From Rhizobium sp. Q54 (lineage in GTDB: Bacteria > Pseudomonadota > Alphaproteobacteria > Rhizobiales > Aestuariivirgaceae): a stretch of DNA of 64,000 nt. This document shows, in pieces, positions 33,101 through 42,010 of this stretch. The first letter of the stretch is position 1. Each line of letters opens with the position of its first letter. The position numbers and the translations under genes are program-made. Location: positions 1 through 64,000 of the forward strand of contig CAMDBX010000008.1 of NCBI GenBank assembly GCA_945889445.1, read 5' to 3'. The notes below the pieces were generated by a model. It ran no database searches. It was not told the origin of the DNA and saw only the letters and a list, made by a program, of their open reading frames with translations.

Positions 33101-34635
33101 CAGAAGTAATTTACGTCGGGCATGGAGGCCTTGACCCTTGCGATGTAGTCCATGAGCGCCTCGTCGATGGCGGGGTCGAGGCCGGGATCCTCGTAGCGTT
33201 CGAGCTGCTTCTTCCACAATGCATTGGCGCGCGTTGCCGCATCCTTGCCGCCTTCGGCCTGCCATTGCTCGAAGGAGTTGTTGTCGGTTGTCCACGGCCG
33301 GAACAGCGCCGCCATGAAGTTCTGCCGCGTGTGGTCGCTGCCGAGAAAATGCTGGCCTGGTCCCGTCTCGGCAATGGCTGCCATGGCCTGGGCATTCTCG
33401 CTCAGGTCGATGCCGTCGAAGAAGCGGGCGACCTTGCCGCACAGGTCATGGTCGATGATGGTCTTTTCGTAGGAGGTGACGAGTCCGCCCTCCAGCCAGC
33501 CGGTGGCGTGGTTGATGAGATTGGCGCCGGCGAACATCGACATCATCAGGCCCCATGTGGCTTCCTGCTGGCTTTGCGCATCGGGGAGCTTGGAGGCAGA
33601 CAGCGTGCCGACCGTGTGGAGCGGCACGCCGAGGCGACGCGCCAGCTGGCCCGCCGCCAGCACCATGAGGCCGGCCTCGGGCGTGCCGAAGGTGGGGGCA
33701 CCTGACTGCATCGACATGGTGGAGGCGAAGCTGCCCATCAGGCAGGGCGCACCCGGTTTGATGAGCTGCACAAGGGCCAGGCAGGCGGTTGCCTCCGCCA
33801 GCACCTGGGCGAGCGTTCCGGCCACGGTGGTGGGACTCATGGCACCCGTCAGCACCCAGGGCGTGCAGGCGACGGGCTGGTTGGCACGGGCATAGGTCTT
33901 GAGGGCACCCGACATGTTCTGGTCAAGCACCAGTGGCGCATTGGTGTTGGACACGCAGTAGAGGACAGGGTTCTCCGCCACGTAGTCAGCGCCGAACACG
34001 ATCCTTGCCATGTCGATGGCGTGACCCGCCCGCTCGGCGCCGATGAAGGCGCCCATGAAGGGCCGGTCCGACCAGCGGATGTGGGCATGAAGCATGTCGA
34101 GGTGGCGCTTGTTGGCGGGCAGGTCCACCGGCTCGCAGACCACGCCGCCTGAATGATGAAGCCACGGCAGTGTCTGGTGCAGCTTCACCAGTTCAATGAA
34201 ATCGGCGTGCGAGGCATAGCGGCGGCCACGATCGAGGTCATGCACGAAGGGTGGGCCCCAGGAGGGGCAGAGCACCGTGGCGTTGCCGCCGAGTTGCACG
34301 CTGTTGGCCTCGTTGCGTGCATGCTGCGTGAACTGACGCGGTGCGGTGGCCTGGATAATGCGGCGGCAGAAGCCCGGCTCGAAGCGCACACGCGTGCCCT
34401 CGACGTTGCAGCCGGCGTTGCGGAAAATGTCGAGGATCTCGGGATCGCCGTGAAACTCCATCCCGGTTTCCTTCAGGATGGTGTCGGAATTGCGCTCGAT
34501 CAGTTCGAGGCCCTCGCCGGACAGCACGCCGAAGGTTTCAAGCTTGCGCGAGATGAAGGGCGCGCGCACCACCGCTGACTTTGCACCCTCTTCCGTCGAG
34601 GTTCGACTGCGGCGTCTGTTCGTCAGGCGTGTCAT
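33100..34635 (-). CDS. second trimethylamine methyltransferase family protein (MttB-like, non-pyrrolysine)
   Basis: This 511-residue protein of the MttB family is clearly diverged from the first copy. Matching segments are CVSNTNAPLVLDQNMSGAL, TPWVLTGAMSPTTVAGTL, MQSGAPTFGTPEAGL and NLINHATGWLEGG. There is no in-frame UAG. ATG 34635 is chosen over an upstream start at 34683 because the extra residues are non-family and would extend into the divergent promoter. It heads the operon containing both DMGDH-like genes, the aminotransferase and others, opposite a LysR gene. It should demethylate a quaternary amine with a corrinoid partner encoded elsewhere. Confidence 0.85.
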   Translation of the reverse strand: MTRLTNRRRSRTSTEEGAKSAVVRAPFISRKLETFGVLSGEGLELIERNSDTILKETGMEFHGDPEILDIFRNAGCNVEGTRVRFEPGFCRRIIQATAPRQFTQHARNEANSVQLGGNATVLCPSWGPPFVHDLDRGRRYASHADFIELVKLHQTLPWLHHSGGVVCEPVDLPANKRHLDMLHAHIRWSDRPFMGAFIGAERAGHAIDMARIVFGADYVAENPVLYCVSNTNAPLVLDQNMSGALKTYARANQPVACTPWVLTGAMSPTTVAGTLAQVLAEATACLALVQLIKPGAPCLMGSFASTMSMQSGAPTFGTPEAGLMVLAAGQLARRLGVPLHTVGTLSASKLPDAQSQQEATWGLMMSMFAGANLINHATGWLEGGLVTSYEKTIIDHDLCGKVARFFDGIDLSENAQAMAAIAETGPGQHFLGSDHTRQNFMAALFRPWTTDNNSFEQWQAEGGKDAATRANALWKKQLERYEDPGLDPAIDEALMDYIARVKASMPDVNYF

Positions 34636-34688
34636 TGCAGTTGCCACTATCTGCCACCGCGTGCAAAAGGCAATTGACGGCACACAGC

Positions 34689-34703
34689 ATTAGGACTTCT
34701 AAT
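34689..34703. promoter_or_regulatory. LysR-type operator (ATTAG-N5-CTAAT)
   Basis: The dyad ATTAG (34689-34693) and CTAAT (34699-34703) contains a T-N11-A core, the classic LysR site. It lies 10 bases before the LysR start in the 77-base region between that gene and the divergent mttB-like operon. It probably serves both autoregulation and operon control. Confidence 0.6.
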
Positions 34704-34712
34704 AGTAGTATC

Positions 34713-35702
34713 ATGAAGAAATCCGTTCTGAAATCCACTGCGCAATCGGGCTCCAACCTGCTCAAGGCGATGGAAGTCTTCGCGGCGGTGGCGGAAACCG
34801 GGCAGATGACGGCAGCGGCACGCATGCTGGGCATGACGCAGTCTGCCGCTTCGCAGCAAATCGCAGCGCTCGAGAAGAACTATGGCGTGAGCCTTTTCGA
34901 CCGCTCGGTGCGCCCTGCCAGGCTCACCCAGGCAGGCGCCCTGCTGCTCCGCCACGCGGCGCGCATCCTCAACGAGTTCGGCGACCTCGAAACCGAACTG
35001 CGCAACCAGGGCCCCACGCCGATCAGCGTGTTGCGCCTCGGCATATTGGCTTCGATCGCCACCACGCTGACGCCGGGCCTCGTGGCGCTGGCCAAGAAGG
35101 GCTTCGGCGTACGCGACGTGACGCTGCATGCGGGCCAGAGCGGCGACCATGAAAACCTGCTGCGCACCAAGAAGGCCGACCTCGCCATCACCTCCAACCC
35201 GTTCTACGACATGGACGGCCTTGAGCGGCACCCGATCCTGCAGGAGGCCTTTCTGCTGGTGCTGCCGGAGAAGTACCGTGGCCCGACGGACAGCCTCAAT
35301 GCCGTGCTGGGCCGCCTTCCGCTGATCCGGTTTGCCGACTCGACCAGCGTCGGCCGCCAGATCACCCAGCACCTGCGGCGGTTGCGGCTGAAGCCGCAGC
35401 AGGTGATCCAGGCGGATCGTTCCTCGATGGTAACGGCCTGCGTGTGCAACGGCATGGGTTTCACGCTGCTCACGCCGTCGCTGCTGATCGACGGCTTCGT
35501 TGAACGCATGCCGATGCGCGTTTTGCCGCTGCCGGCCGCGCGCCTGACGCGGACGCTGACCGTCGTGTCACGCGAGCAGGAACTCGGTCGCTTCCCATCG
35601 AGGGTCGCTGAACTCTCGCGGGCGAAACTGGTCGAGCAGGTGAGCGTGCAGATGGGTGATGTGGGGCGTGCGGCACTCACCCTTCTCGACGGCACCGGCT
35701 GA
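34713..35702 (+). CDS. LysR family transcriptional regulator
   Basis: This 329-residue protein has an N-terminal winged helix (AMEVFAAVAETGQMTAAARM then TQSAASQQIAALE) and a C-terminal periplasmic-binding-like effector domain. ATG 34713 gives the usual distance to the helix-turn-helix; longer starts from 34581 would overlap the divergent operon. Divergent position and the dyad before it make it the likely regulator of the mttB/DMGDH operon. Confidence 0.85.
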   Translation: MKKSVLKSTAQSGSNLLKAMEVFAAVAETGQMTAAARMLGMTQSAASQQIAALEKNYGVSLFDRSVRPARLTQAGALLLRHAARILNEFGDLETELRNQGPTPISVLRLGILASIATTLTPGLVALAKKGFGVRDVTLHAGQSGDHENLLRTKKADLAITSNPFYDMDGLERHPILQEAFLLVLPEKYRGPTDSLNAVLGRLPLIRFADSTSVGRQITQHLRRLRLKPQQVIQADRSSMVTACVCNGMGFTLLTPSLLIDGFVERMPMRVLPLPAARLTRTLTVVSREQELGRFPSRVAELSRAKLVEQVSVQMGDVGRAALTLLDGTG

Positions 35703-35711
35703 GCCGAAGTG

Positions 35712-36896
35712 TCAACCCTGGGCAATCAGGGCCAGCGACTCCGCCGCTGTCGCGTCCAGCCAGCCGAGTTCGCCTCCCAGATCGTCGAAGTCGATGAGCG
35801 AGCACACCAGCACGAAGCCCGTGTCAGTGTCCGGGTTGTAGCTAAGCGAGGTCAGGAATCCCGCCGTTCCACCATTATGGCCGAAGCCGAGGTCAGTGCT
35901 GCCCGAAGCCTTGCGCGAGATGCCAAGGCCATAATGCGAATCCGGCGCCACGTCACACATGCGGGCGACCTGCGCTGACGAGATGCCCGCCTCGCCGCGA
36001 ACGAGCAACCTGATCCAGCGTGCAAGGTCGGCCGGCGTTGTGAAGACGTTGCCGGATCCGGGGTCGTAGGAATAGTTGTAGTCATCTGCGGGAGTGACCT
36101 CGCCCTTCTCCAGCGAGAAGCCGTGGATGGCGGGCGGTGGCAACGTCGTCTCATGGCCATCGACCACGAAGCGCGTGTCGTCCAGGGCGTTGCGCTTGAG
36201 AAGCTCGCGCTGCTTGAACTGGTCGAGCGGCATGCCGGCAACCTGCTCCACGATCTTGCCCAGGATGGTATAGTGCGTGTCTGAATAATGATAGGCATCG
36301 CCCGGCGGGCCGTTCGAAACCTGCGCGGCAGCGACCACTCCGATCAGTTCATCCTTGGTGAAGCTGTGCCGGGCGTCTTTGCGGCCCACATAGTCCAGAT
36401 AGCCCATGCCCGAATAGGGCAGTGGAAGCGCCGCTGGGATCGGCTGGTTGGCGATGTCGAAAACGCCTGCGTGGTGGCCGAGCAACTGGCGGATGGTGAT
36501 CTTCTCCTTATGTGGAATGTCAAAGCCGGGCGTGTTCGGCATGTAGGGCTGATCCCGGCCGGGCATCTTTGCCGTCAGCGTGTCATCGATCTTCAGCAAC
36601 CCGCGCTGGTCGAGCAGCATGATGGCTGCCGCCGTAAAGGTCTTTGTCGTGCTGGCGCCGCGGAAGTGGCTGCCTGTCGTGACGTCCTCCAGCGTTGAGG
36701 CGAAGAATTCGCCGCGTGGCGTCAGCGCGAGCAGGGTGAGGCCACCCGGATTTCCGCCATAGCGCGCCGCGAAGCGACTTTTGAGGAGTGCGGCCAGTCC
36801 CGGCATCTCGCCGGCGGTGGCCGCCGGTCCCGCGAGAGCGGTGCTCGCGGCGAGTGCAAGGAAGCTGCGGCGGGTGAGCGGGTTCAAGCGGAGCAT
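35712..36896 (-). CDS. Tat-exported beta-lactamase-fold serine hydrolase
   Basis: This 394-residue class C beta-lactamase/esterase-type protein begins with a twin-arginine-like leader (LTRRSFLALAASTALAG). The active-site motif is Ser82-Thr-Thr-Lys85, the second is Tyr204-Ser-Asp206 in place of YxN, and the third is a HNGGTAGF segment. It is probably a periplasmic esterase or peptidase rather than an antibiotic hydrolase. It is convergent with the LysR gene (nine bases between stops). Confidence 0.82.
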   Translation of the reverse strand: MLRLNPLTRRSFLALAASTALAGPAATAGEMPGLAALLKSRFAARYGGNPGGLTLLALTPRGEFFASTLEDVTTGSHFRGASTTKTFTAAAIMLLDQRGLLKIDDTLTAKMPGRDQPYMPNTPGFDIPHKEKITIRQLLGHHAGVFDIANQPIPAALPLPYSGMGYLDYVGRKDARHSFTKDELIGVVAAAQVSNGPPGDAYHYSDTHYTILGKIVEQVAGMPLDQFKQRELLKRNALDDTRFVVDGHETTLPPPAIHGFSLEKGEVTPADDYNYSYDPGSGNVFTTPADLARWIRLLVRGEAGISSAQVARMCDVAPDSHYGLGISRKASGSTDLGFGHNGGTAGFLTSLSYNPDTDTGFVLVCSLIDFDDLGGELGWLDATAAESLALIAQG

Positions 36897-37069
36897 GGGC
36901 AGGGTCCTCCATGACGAAGCCGCAATACTGCACGTTCAAGGCGTGTCAGCAATGCCGCACATCCCTCATGAGCCGTCGAATGACGGTGCGGTCCACGCTT
37001 TTGCTCTGGTCTGCACGTTCAGCACATGCCGCGGAGTTTGCCTTGCCCGCGCGACGCTGATCTCTTCAC

Positions 37070-38017
37070 TCAGTCGAAGACCACCCGCGGGAAGTAGAAG
37101 GAGACCACCCAGTTCGGCATGTCCACGATCTCGCTGATGCGCAGGTCGCCGCAGACCGAGCAGAGCATGTAGGCATCGACCGGGTTCATGTTGTAGCGCC
37201 TTGAGAGCAGCTCGATCATGCCGGAGACGGCCGCCCTGGCACCTTCCATGAGGTCCGGCCCGATGCCTGTCGTCACTTCATAGCCCTTCACGTCGAGGTG
37301 GCGCGACACGGGGCCGGGCGTGGTGAAGCGCGGGAAGGCGAGGTTGGCGCCCTTCACCAGTTCGAACTTCGCCTGCAGCGAGCAGGGGCTCTCGATGGCG
37401 GTGCCGCAGACTTCACCGTCGCCCTGGCAGGCATGGGTGTCGCCCACGCTGAACAGGCCACCTGCAACCTCGACCGGCAGATAGAGCTCGGTGCCCACCG
37501 CCATGTCACGGATGTCCATGTTGCCGCCCATGCGGCGCGGCGGCACGACCGAGTGGATGCCCGCCTCGGCCGGGGCAAGGCCGATAGTACCGCAGAAGGG
37601 CTTCAGCGGCACGCGACCGCCGGGACCGAACATGGCGGGTGCCATCGTTGCGGCATCATATTTCCAGATATGCAGGGCGGGGTCCTTGAACTGGTCCGCC
37701 AGCAAGCCGAAGCCGGGGATGTTCGCGGTCCAGCCCCAGCCCGAGGGGGCGAAGTCGAGGAGCGTCACCTTGATCGCGTCGCCCGGCTCGGCGCCGTCGA
37801 CGAAGATAGGCCCGGCAACCGGGTTCACCTTGCCGAAATCGAGCGCCTCGAGGTCAGCCAGCGTCGAGCCGGCCGTGAGCTGGCCGCCGGAGGAATCGAC
37901 CGGGTGGAACTCCACCGTCTCGCCCGGCGCGATGCGCGCCACCGGCGGATTGTCACGGCTCCAGCCGAAATGGCACTGGTGGTCATGGATCGTGTGATTG
38001 CAGACGTGCTTGGCCAT
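37070..38017 (-). CDS. acetamidase/formamidase family protein
   Basis: This 315-residue protein of the FmdA_AmdA family hydrolyses formamide or short amides to ammonia and acid. Diagnostic segments are VDGAEPGDAIKVTLLDF, the cysteine-containing SVGDTHACQGDGEVCGTAIE and VDAYMLCSVCGDLRISEIVD. It fits the nitrogen-scavenging theme, since formamides may arise from methylamine oxidation. The preceding 98 bases hold no recognised promoter. Confidence 0.85.
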   Translation of the reverse strand: MAKHVCNHTIHDHQCHFGWSRDNPPVARIAPGETVEFHPVDSSGGQLTAGSTLADLEALDFGKVNPVAGPIFVDGAEPGDAIKVTLLDFAPSGWGWTANIPGFGLLADQFKDPALHIWKYDAATMAPAMFGPGGRVPLKPFCGTIGLAPAEAGIHSVVPPRRMGGNMDIRDMAVGTELYLPVEVAGGLFSVGDTHACQGDGEVCGTAIESPCSLQAKFELVKGANLAFPRFTTPGPVSRHLDVKGYEVTTGIGPDLMEGARAAVSGMIELLSRRYNMNPVDAYMLCSVCGDLRISEIVDMPNWVVSFYFPRVVFD

Positions 38018-38115
38018 TGTGCCCCCAAAGAGTGTGCCCCTCCTACCGACGATGGAGCACGTTGCCCGCCATCAGATACCGAACGTCCCGCACCTTGCAA
38101 GGACCAGATCCTGCC

Positions 38116-38652
38116 CTACAATGAGAATATCTGCGGGATCATGATGAGCGCGGCAAGGCCGATGGGGAAGCCGTAAGGCAGCTGTTTGTCTGCAAACTTG
38201 GCATAGAGCCGCTTCACGAAAGCTGGCAGCCTGCCGGCATGGACAAGAAATCCCCAGTTGGCCGAGAGCTTGAGGAAAAGCGCCATGGCTAGCGCAAGCG
38301 CCGAGAGCACCACCATGAACTGCACCACGCCGATCGGTCCCATCCACAGCGACGTTGCGGCGAGGTACTTGGCATCGCCGCCGCCGATGTAGCCCCGCCG
38401 CCAGAAGATGACCGCGATCACCAGAACGACGAAGCCGATCCCAAGGTTGATCGCGAAGAGCGGGACGCGGAATAAGAGGCTTGGCATGTAGGGCGTGGCG
38501 AGCCACGTCAAGAACGATTGCACAAAAAACAGCAAAACAAGCCCATAGGACACCCAGTTGGGAATCCGGAAACTCGAGAGATCGCTCAGTGCCCCGAACA
38601 GGACCAGGAAAGCGAAGGCGAAGGGGATGAGCGACAGCAAGAACGAGAGCAT
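38116..38652 (-). CDS. cpaA: prepilin peptidase, A24 family
   Basis: This 178-residue integral membrane aspartic peptidase is of CpaA/TadV type. It carries the first active-site Asp in GALSDLSSFRIPNW and the second in GGGDAKYLAA. It cleaves the leader of the Flp pilin encoded downstream on the other strand. ATG 38652 is used because the first helix starts there; a longer frame to 38802 has no homology. It is divergent from the pilus operon across a 600-base AT-rich gap. Confidence 0.82.
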   Translation of the reverse strand: MLSFLLSLIPFAFAFLVLFGALSDLSSFRIPNWVSYGLVLLFFVQSFLTWLATPYMPSLLFRVPLFAINLGIGFVVLVIAVIFWRRGYIGGGDAKYLAATSLWMGPIGVVQFMVVLSALALAMALFLKLSANWGFLVHAGRLPAFVKRLYAKFADKQLPYGFPIGLAALIMIPQIFSL

Positions 38653-39252
38653 GCAACCCTTGAAGGTCTGTTGGCGTGTGAAGGGTGGTAGCGAGTTTTG
38701 CCGTCGATCGCCAGATGCCCGTGATCCGAAGTTCACCACCCGTCGAGAACGGCACCGACCACTCAGCAGCCAATTTTCAAGGCTTGCCGAACCGCGATAC
38801 ATCTCGTGGAATGATCCTAGCGCCCGTGTCGTCTCAACGTCAAGTTAGGCTGTTCAAATAATTCCACTGCCCTCACGCGTAAAATCATGATTAATTTTCT
38901 CGATATACTGAAATATTAATCGATATTAAGCACTTTACTTGTTGGTTTTATTTTTCTTTGTTCAAGTGTTTTTTCCAGATGCCGCCATCGATTGAAGTGT
39001 AACAGTCAGTATACTTGAAATATTGATTTCAAATATCGGCTGTCATCCGAATTAATACTTAAGTAATGCTTTCGCTGATAGTTCTGCCATCTGGACAGCG
39101 GTTTGGTGTAATGACAGACTTCTCTCAGTAGAAACCCTTGTTTTCACGGTCCATTTTTTATGCCGGCCTGTGCAAACGGTGGCTACCAAGGGCTCAACTT
39201 TGATTGCGGACTGGGCTCGAAAGAACCTGCGTATGTTAACCATTACTAGGGA
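38653..39252. other. AT-rich divergent control region before the pilin operon
   Basis: About 600 bases without a supported gene, markedly richer in A and T than either side between 38860 and 39250. A dyad TTGAAAT-N4-ATTTCAA lies at 39015-39032, and several GATATT/AATATC-type elements lie around 38901-38940. A pilin start with AGGGA (39248-39252) closes it. Exact promoters could not be fixed. Confidence 0.5.
39015..39032. promoter_or_regulatory. 7-bp dyad in the pilin control region
   Basis: TTGAAAT and ATTTCAA are perfect complements across the four-base spacer ATTG. They lie about 230 bases before the pilin start. The dyad could be a regulator site; no family is indicated. Confidence 0.35.
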
Positions 39253-39261
39253 ATGCAAAAA

Positions 39262-39447
39262 ATGAAATCAATTACTTCTTTCTTCCGCGCCCTTCACGCC
39301 GATGACAGCGGTGCGGCCTTCATCGAATACACCGCCCTTCTGGGTGTGATCCTTGCCGTGGGTCTCGCACTTCTCGCGGCAGTTGGCGGCTGGGCCAGCA
39401 GCCAGTGGAAAGCCCTTTGCGTAGGTCTCAAAGCAACCGGCTGTTAG
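39262..39447 (+). CDS. Flp-type pilin
   Basis: This 61-residue pilin has a short leader, then the processing site after Gly17 in DDSG-AAFIEY. That gives Glu+5 and Tyr+6 as in Flp pilins, followed by a hydrophobic stretch. ATG 39262 is preferred over 39253 because AGGGA lies at the right distance. The C-terminus carries two cysteines (Cys53, Cys61) ending in GC, which is unusual for such short pilins and may form a loop. It is probably cleaved by the CpaA of this locus. Confidence 0.9.
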   Translation: MKSITSFFRALHADDSGAAFIEYTALLGVILAVGLALLAAVGGWASSQWKALCVGLKATGC

Positions 39448-39471
39448 GCGCCAGCAATCGTTTGCGAATGA

Positions 39472-39495
39472 CTGCCGCGGCCTGTGCCGCGGCAG
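39472..39495 (+). terminator. perfect 10-bp hairpin between pilin and cpaB
   Basis: CTGCCGCGGC and GCCGCGGCAG pair perfectly around the loop CTGT, 24 bases after the pilin stop. A following CCGTCTTATCT lacks a clean T-run, so it may act as a partial terminator or as an mRNA stabiliser that raises pilin output over the assembly genes. Confidence 0.6.
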
Positions 39496-39569
39496 CCGTC
39501 TTATCTCCTGAACCGTCCGCCTCCCAGTCCGGCAAATCCCTGAACGAGTAATGAGTAAAGAGTTAGTTC

Positions 39570-40538
39570 ATGCTTCCTGTGCGTACTGGAACCCTCGTGA
39601 TGCTTCTCGTGGCATTGCTGTTCGGTGGGCTGGCTGTTTTCCTCGCCAAGATTTGGCTGTCGAGCCAGCAGCAACAGATTGCGCAACAGGTCGCCCCCGA
39701 AGCGCCCAAGATGGTGACCGAGACCGTTGTCGTCGCCAAGAAGGAACTTCACTTCGGTGAGCCGCTCACGCCGGAAGTGCTGAGTGAAATCTCCTGGCCC
39801 AAGGAAGCCAAGCCCGAGGGTTCTTTCACCACCATTGCAGACGTCAGCAAGGACGGCGCCCGCGTGGTGCTGACGCCAATCAACCCCAATGAACCCGTCC
39901 TGGCCTGGAAGATCTCCGGCCCCGGTGGCCGCGCCACTCTCTCCGCCCTCGTCAAGGAAGGCATGCGCGCCGTCACAATCAGCGTCAACGATACCAGCGG
40001 TGTTGCCGGCTTCGTGTTGCCGGGCGACCGCGTCGATGTGCTCTACACACGCCCGCAGGCTGACTCACCCAGCATCGACGTGCTGTTTCAGAACGTCAAG
40101 GTGCTGGCCGTGAACCAGAACGTCGACGAGAAGACCAGCAACCCCATCGACGGTCGCACCACGACGCTGGAACTGACGCCGCTCGATGCGCAGAAGCTGG
40201 CGCTGGCACAGTCGACCGGCGGCCTCATCTTCACGCTGCGCTCCGCCGGATCGCTTGACGCCGCGCCGGCCCAGCGCGTGGTCGAAAGCGAGTTGGTGTC
40301 CAGTGCCACGCTCTCCCAGTCGGACGAGGCGCAGTCCGCGCTGCAGCGCCGGGTGGACGATCTCGAGGCGAAACTCAGCCAGGCCGAGGCCAGCCGCACC
40401 AAGCCGGTGGTGACGGAGGCAATTGCCCCCGCTCCCGCCGAGGTGACGGAGGACGCGCTGCCGACCACCGCCCAGGTCACCATTTACCGTGGCCTGCAGG
40501 GCTCCTCCTACACCGTGCCGCTGGATGCGAACCAATGA
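39570..40538 (+). CDS. cpaB: pilus assembly protein CpaB/RcpC
   Basis: This 322-residue protein has one N-terminal helix (TGTLVMLLVALLFGGLAVFL), a SAF domain (KKELHFGEPLT) and a RcpC-like domain including FVLPGDRVDVL. A coiled-coil-like segment near residue 255-280 and a Pro/Ala-rich tail follow. It is a periplasmic component of the Flp pilus secretion channel. The stop overlaps the cpaC start (ATGA). Confidence 0.86.
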   Translation: MLPVRTGTLVMLLVALLFGGLAVFLAKIWLSSQQQQIAQQVAPEAPKMVTETVVVAKKELHFGEPLTPEVLSEISWPKEAKPEGSFTTIADVSKDGARVVLTPINPNEPVLAWKISGPGGRATLSALVKEGMRAVTISVNDTSGVAGFVLPGDRVDVLYTRPQADSPSIDVLFQNVKVLAVNQNVDEKTSNPIDGRTTTLELTPLDAQKLALAQSTGGLIFTLRSAGSLDAAPAQRVVESELVSSATLSQSDEAQSALQRRVDDLEAKLSQAEASRTKPVVTEAIAPAPAEVTEDALPTTAQVTIYRGLQGSSYTVPLDANQ

Positions 40539-42010
40539 TCAAGACCTGCCGGCCCATGAGCCGCCTCCGCGGCACTGCCTTCCCCGTTCTGGTCTCCGCC
40601 GTCGCGCTGCTCGCGCTTGCGGGCTGGCAAACAGTCGTGCCCAGCGGCGCCTCGGCTGCAACGCTCGTCAAGATATCAACGGATGACAGGGTGGCGCGAC
40701 TCAAGGTCGTGATGGGCCGTTCCGAGACATTCCGGTTTACGGTGCCCTTCGGCGAGATCGTCGTCGGCGATCCCGAGACGGCAGATGTCAACGCGCTCAG
40801 CGACCGGACGCTGTATGTGCTGGGTCGCAAGCTTGGCTCCACAAATATCACCCTGTTCGACGACAAGAAAGATCTTCTCGCCGTCATCGACGTCGAGGTC
40901 ACGCATGACCTCACAGGCCTCAGCAGTACGCTGAAGCAAGCCATCCCCGGCGCCCGGCTCAAGGTTCGCAGCGTCAACGGCCGCGTGCTGCTCGAGGGCG
41001 AAGTGCCGAGTGCGCCCGCCGCCGAAAAGGCCATGACCATCGCCCGTGACTTTGTTGGTGACGATGTCACCAACTCCTTCTCGATCACCGCCAACCAGCA
41101 GGTGAACCTCGAAGTTCGTATGGTCGAGGTGGCGCGCTCTGCCGGCAAGGAACTCGGCTTCAACTGGAACCTCATCAAAGACGGCAATGGTTATGGGCAG
41201 GGTCTCGGCATTGCCCAGGCCGCGGGCAGCCAGGGGCTTGGACTTGCCGCCGCCGCCAGCGCCCTCTCGGGCCTTGTTCCCTTCGGCACGGTCGTCGCGA
41301 ACATCCTGGAAAACGGTACGTCCCCGGATCTGCTGATCACCGCGCTGGAAGAACGACGCATGGCGCGCCGTCTTGCCGAACCCAACCTCACGGCACTTTC
41401 GGGCCAGACGGCGAGCTTCAACGCCGGCGGCCAGGTGCCGGTGCAGACCTGCGAGGGCTCCTTGGCCGACCAGACCTGCTCGGTAACCTACAAGGACTTC
41501 GGCGTGATCCTGAACTTCACGCCGACGGTTCTCGATGACGGCCTCATCAACCTCCAGCTCAATCCCACGGTGTCGGAAATCGATCCTTCACTGAGCTACA
41601 ACGGCAATCCTGGCTTCGTGATCCGCACGGCGAACACCAGCGTCGAACTGCGTGACGGCCAGAGCTTCGCAATTGCGGGCCTCCTGCAGTCCTTGAATGC
41701 CAAGGAGGCAACGCAGGTGCCGTGGGTCGGCAATGTGCCGGTGATCGGCACGCTGTTCCGGTCTTCTGCTTTCCAGAAGAAGGAATCGGACCTCGTCATC
41801 ATCGTCACGCCGCGCGTCGTTCGCCCGGTTGGCACGAAGCAGCATCTCAAGGATCCGCTCAACGACGGCCTGCTCTCCGCCAACGAGCCTGAGTTCTTCC
41901 TGATGGGCAAGCAGGAGGTGTCTCGCACCAGCCTCGATACCAAGTACAACGGTGTCTATGGACACATCATCGACATCCCACAGGTGAATTATGGCGCTCC
42001 GCAGAAATAG
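40535..42010 (+). CDS. cpaC: outer-membrane secretin CpaC/RcpA
   Basis: This 491-residue protein has a signal peptide and an N-terminal pilus-secretin domain (VVMGRSETFRFTVPFGEIVVG). A BON-like segment follows (GARLKVRSVNGRVLLEGEV), then the secretin core ending with AGLLQSLNAKEATQVPWVGNVPVIG-type residues. It forms the outer-membrane pore for the pilus. Cysteines in VQTCEGSLADQTC may form a disulfide. Its stop lies inside the start of the next small gene (20-base overlap). Confidence 0.88.
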   Translation: MIKTCRPMSRLRGTAFPVLVSAVALLALAGWQTVVPSGASAATLVKISTDDRVARLKVVMGRSETFRFTVPFGEIVVGDPETADVNALSDRTLYVLGRKLGSTNITLFDDKKDLLAVIDVEVTHDLTGLSSTLKQAIPGARLKVRSVNGRVLLEGEVPSAPAAEKAMTIARDFVGDDVTNSFSITANQQVNLEVRMVEVARSAGKELGFNWNLIKDGNGYGQGLGIAQAAGSQGLGLAAAASALSGLVPFGTVVANILENGTSPDLLITALEERRMARRLAEPNLTALSGQTASFNAGGQVPVQTCEGSLADQTCSVTYKDFGVILNFTPTVLDDGLINLQLNPTVSEIDPSLSYNGNPGFVIRTANTSVELRDGQSFAIAGLLQSLNAKEATQVPWVGNVPVIGTLFRSSAFQKKESDLVIIVTPRVVRPVGTKQHLKDPLNDGLLSANEPEFFLMGKQEVSRTSLDTKYNGVYGHIIDIPQVNYGAPQK

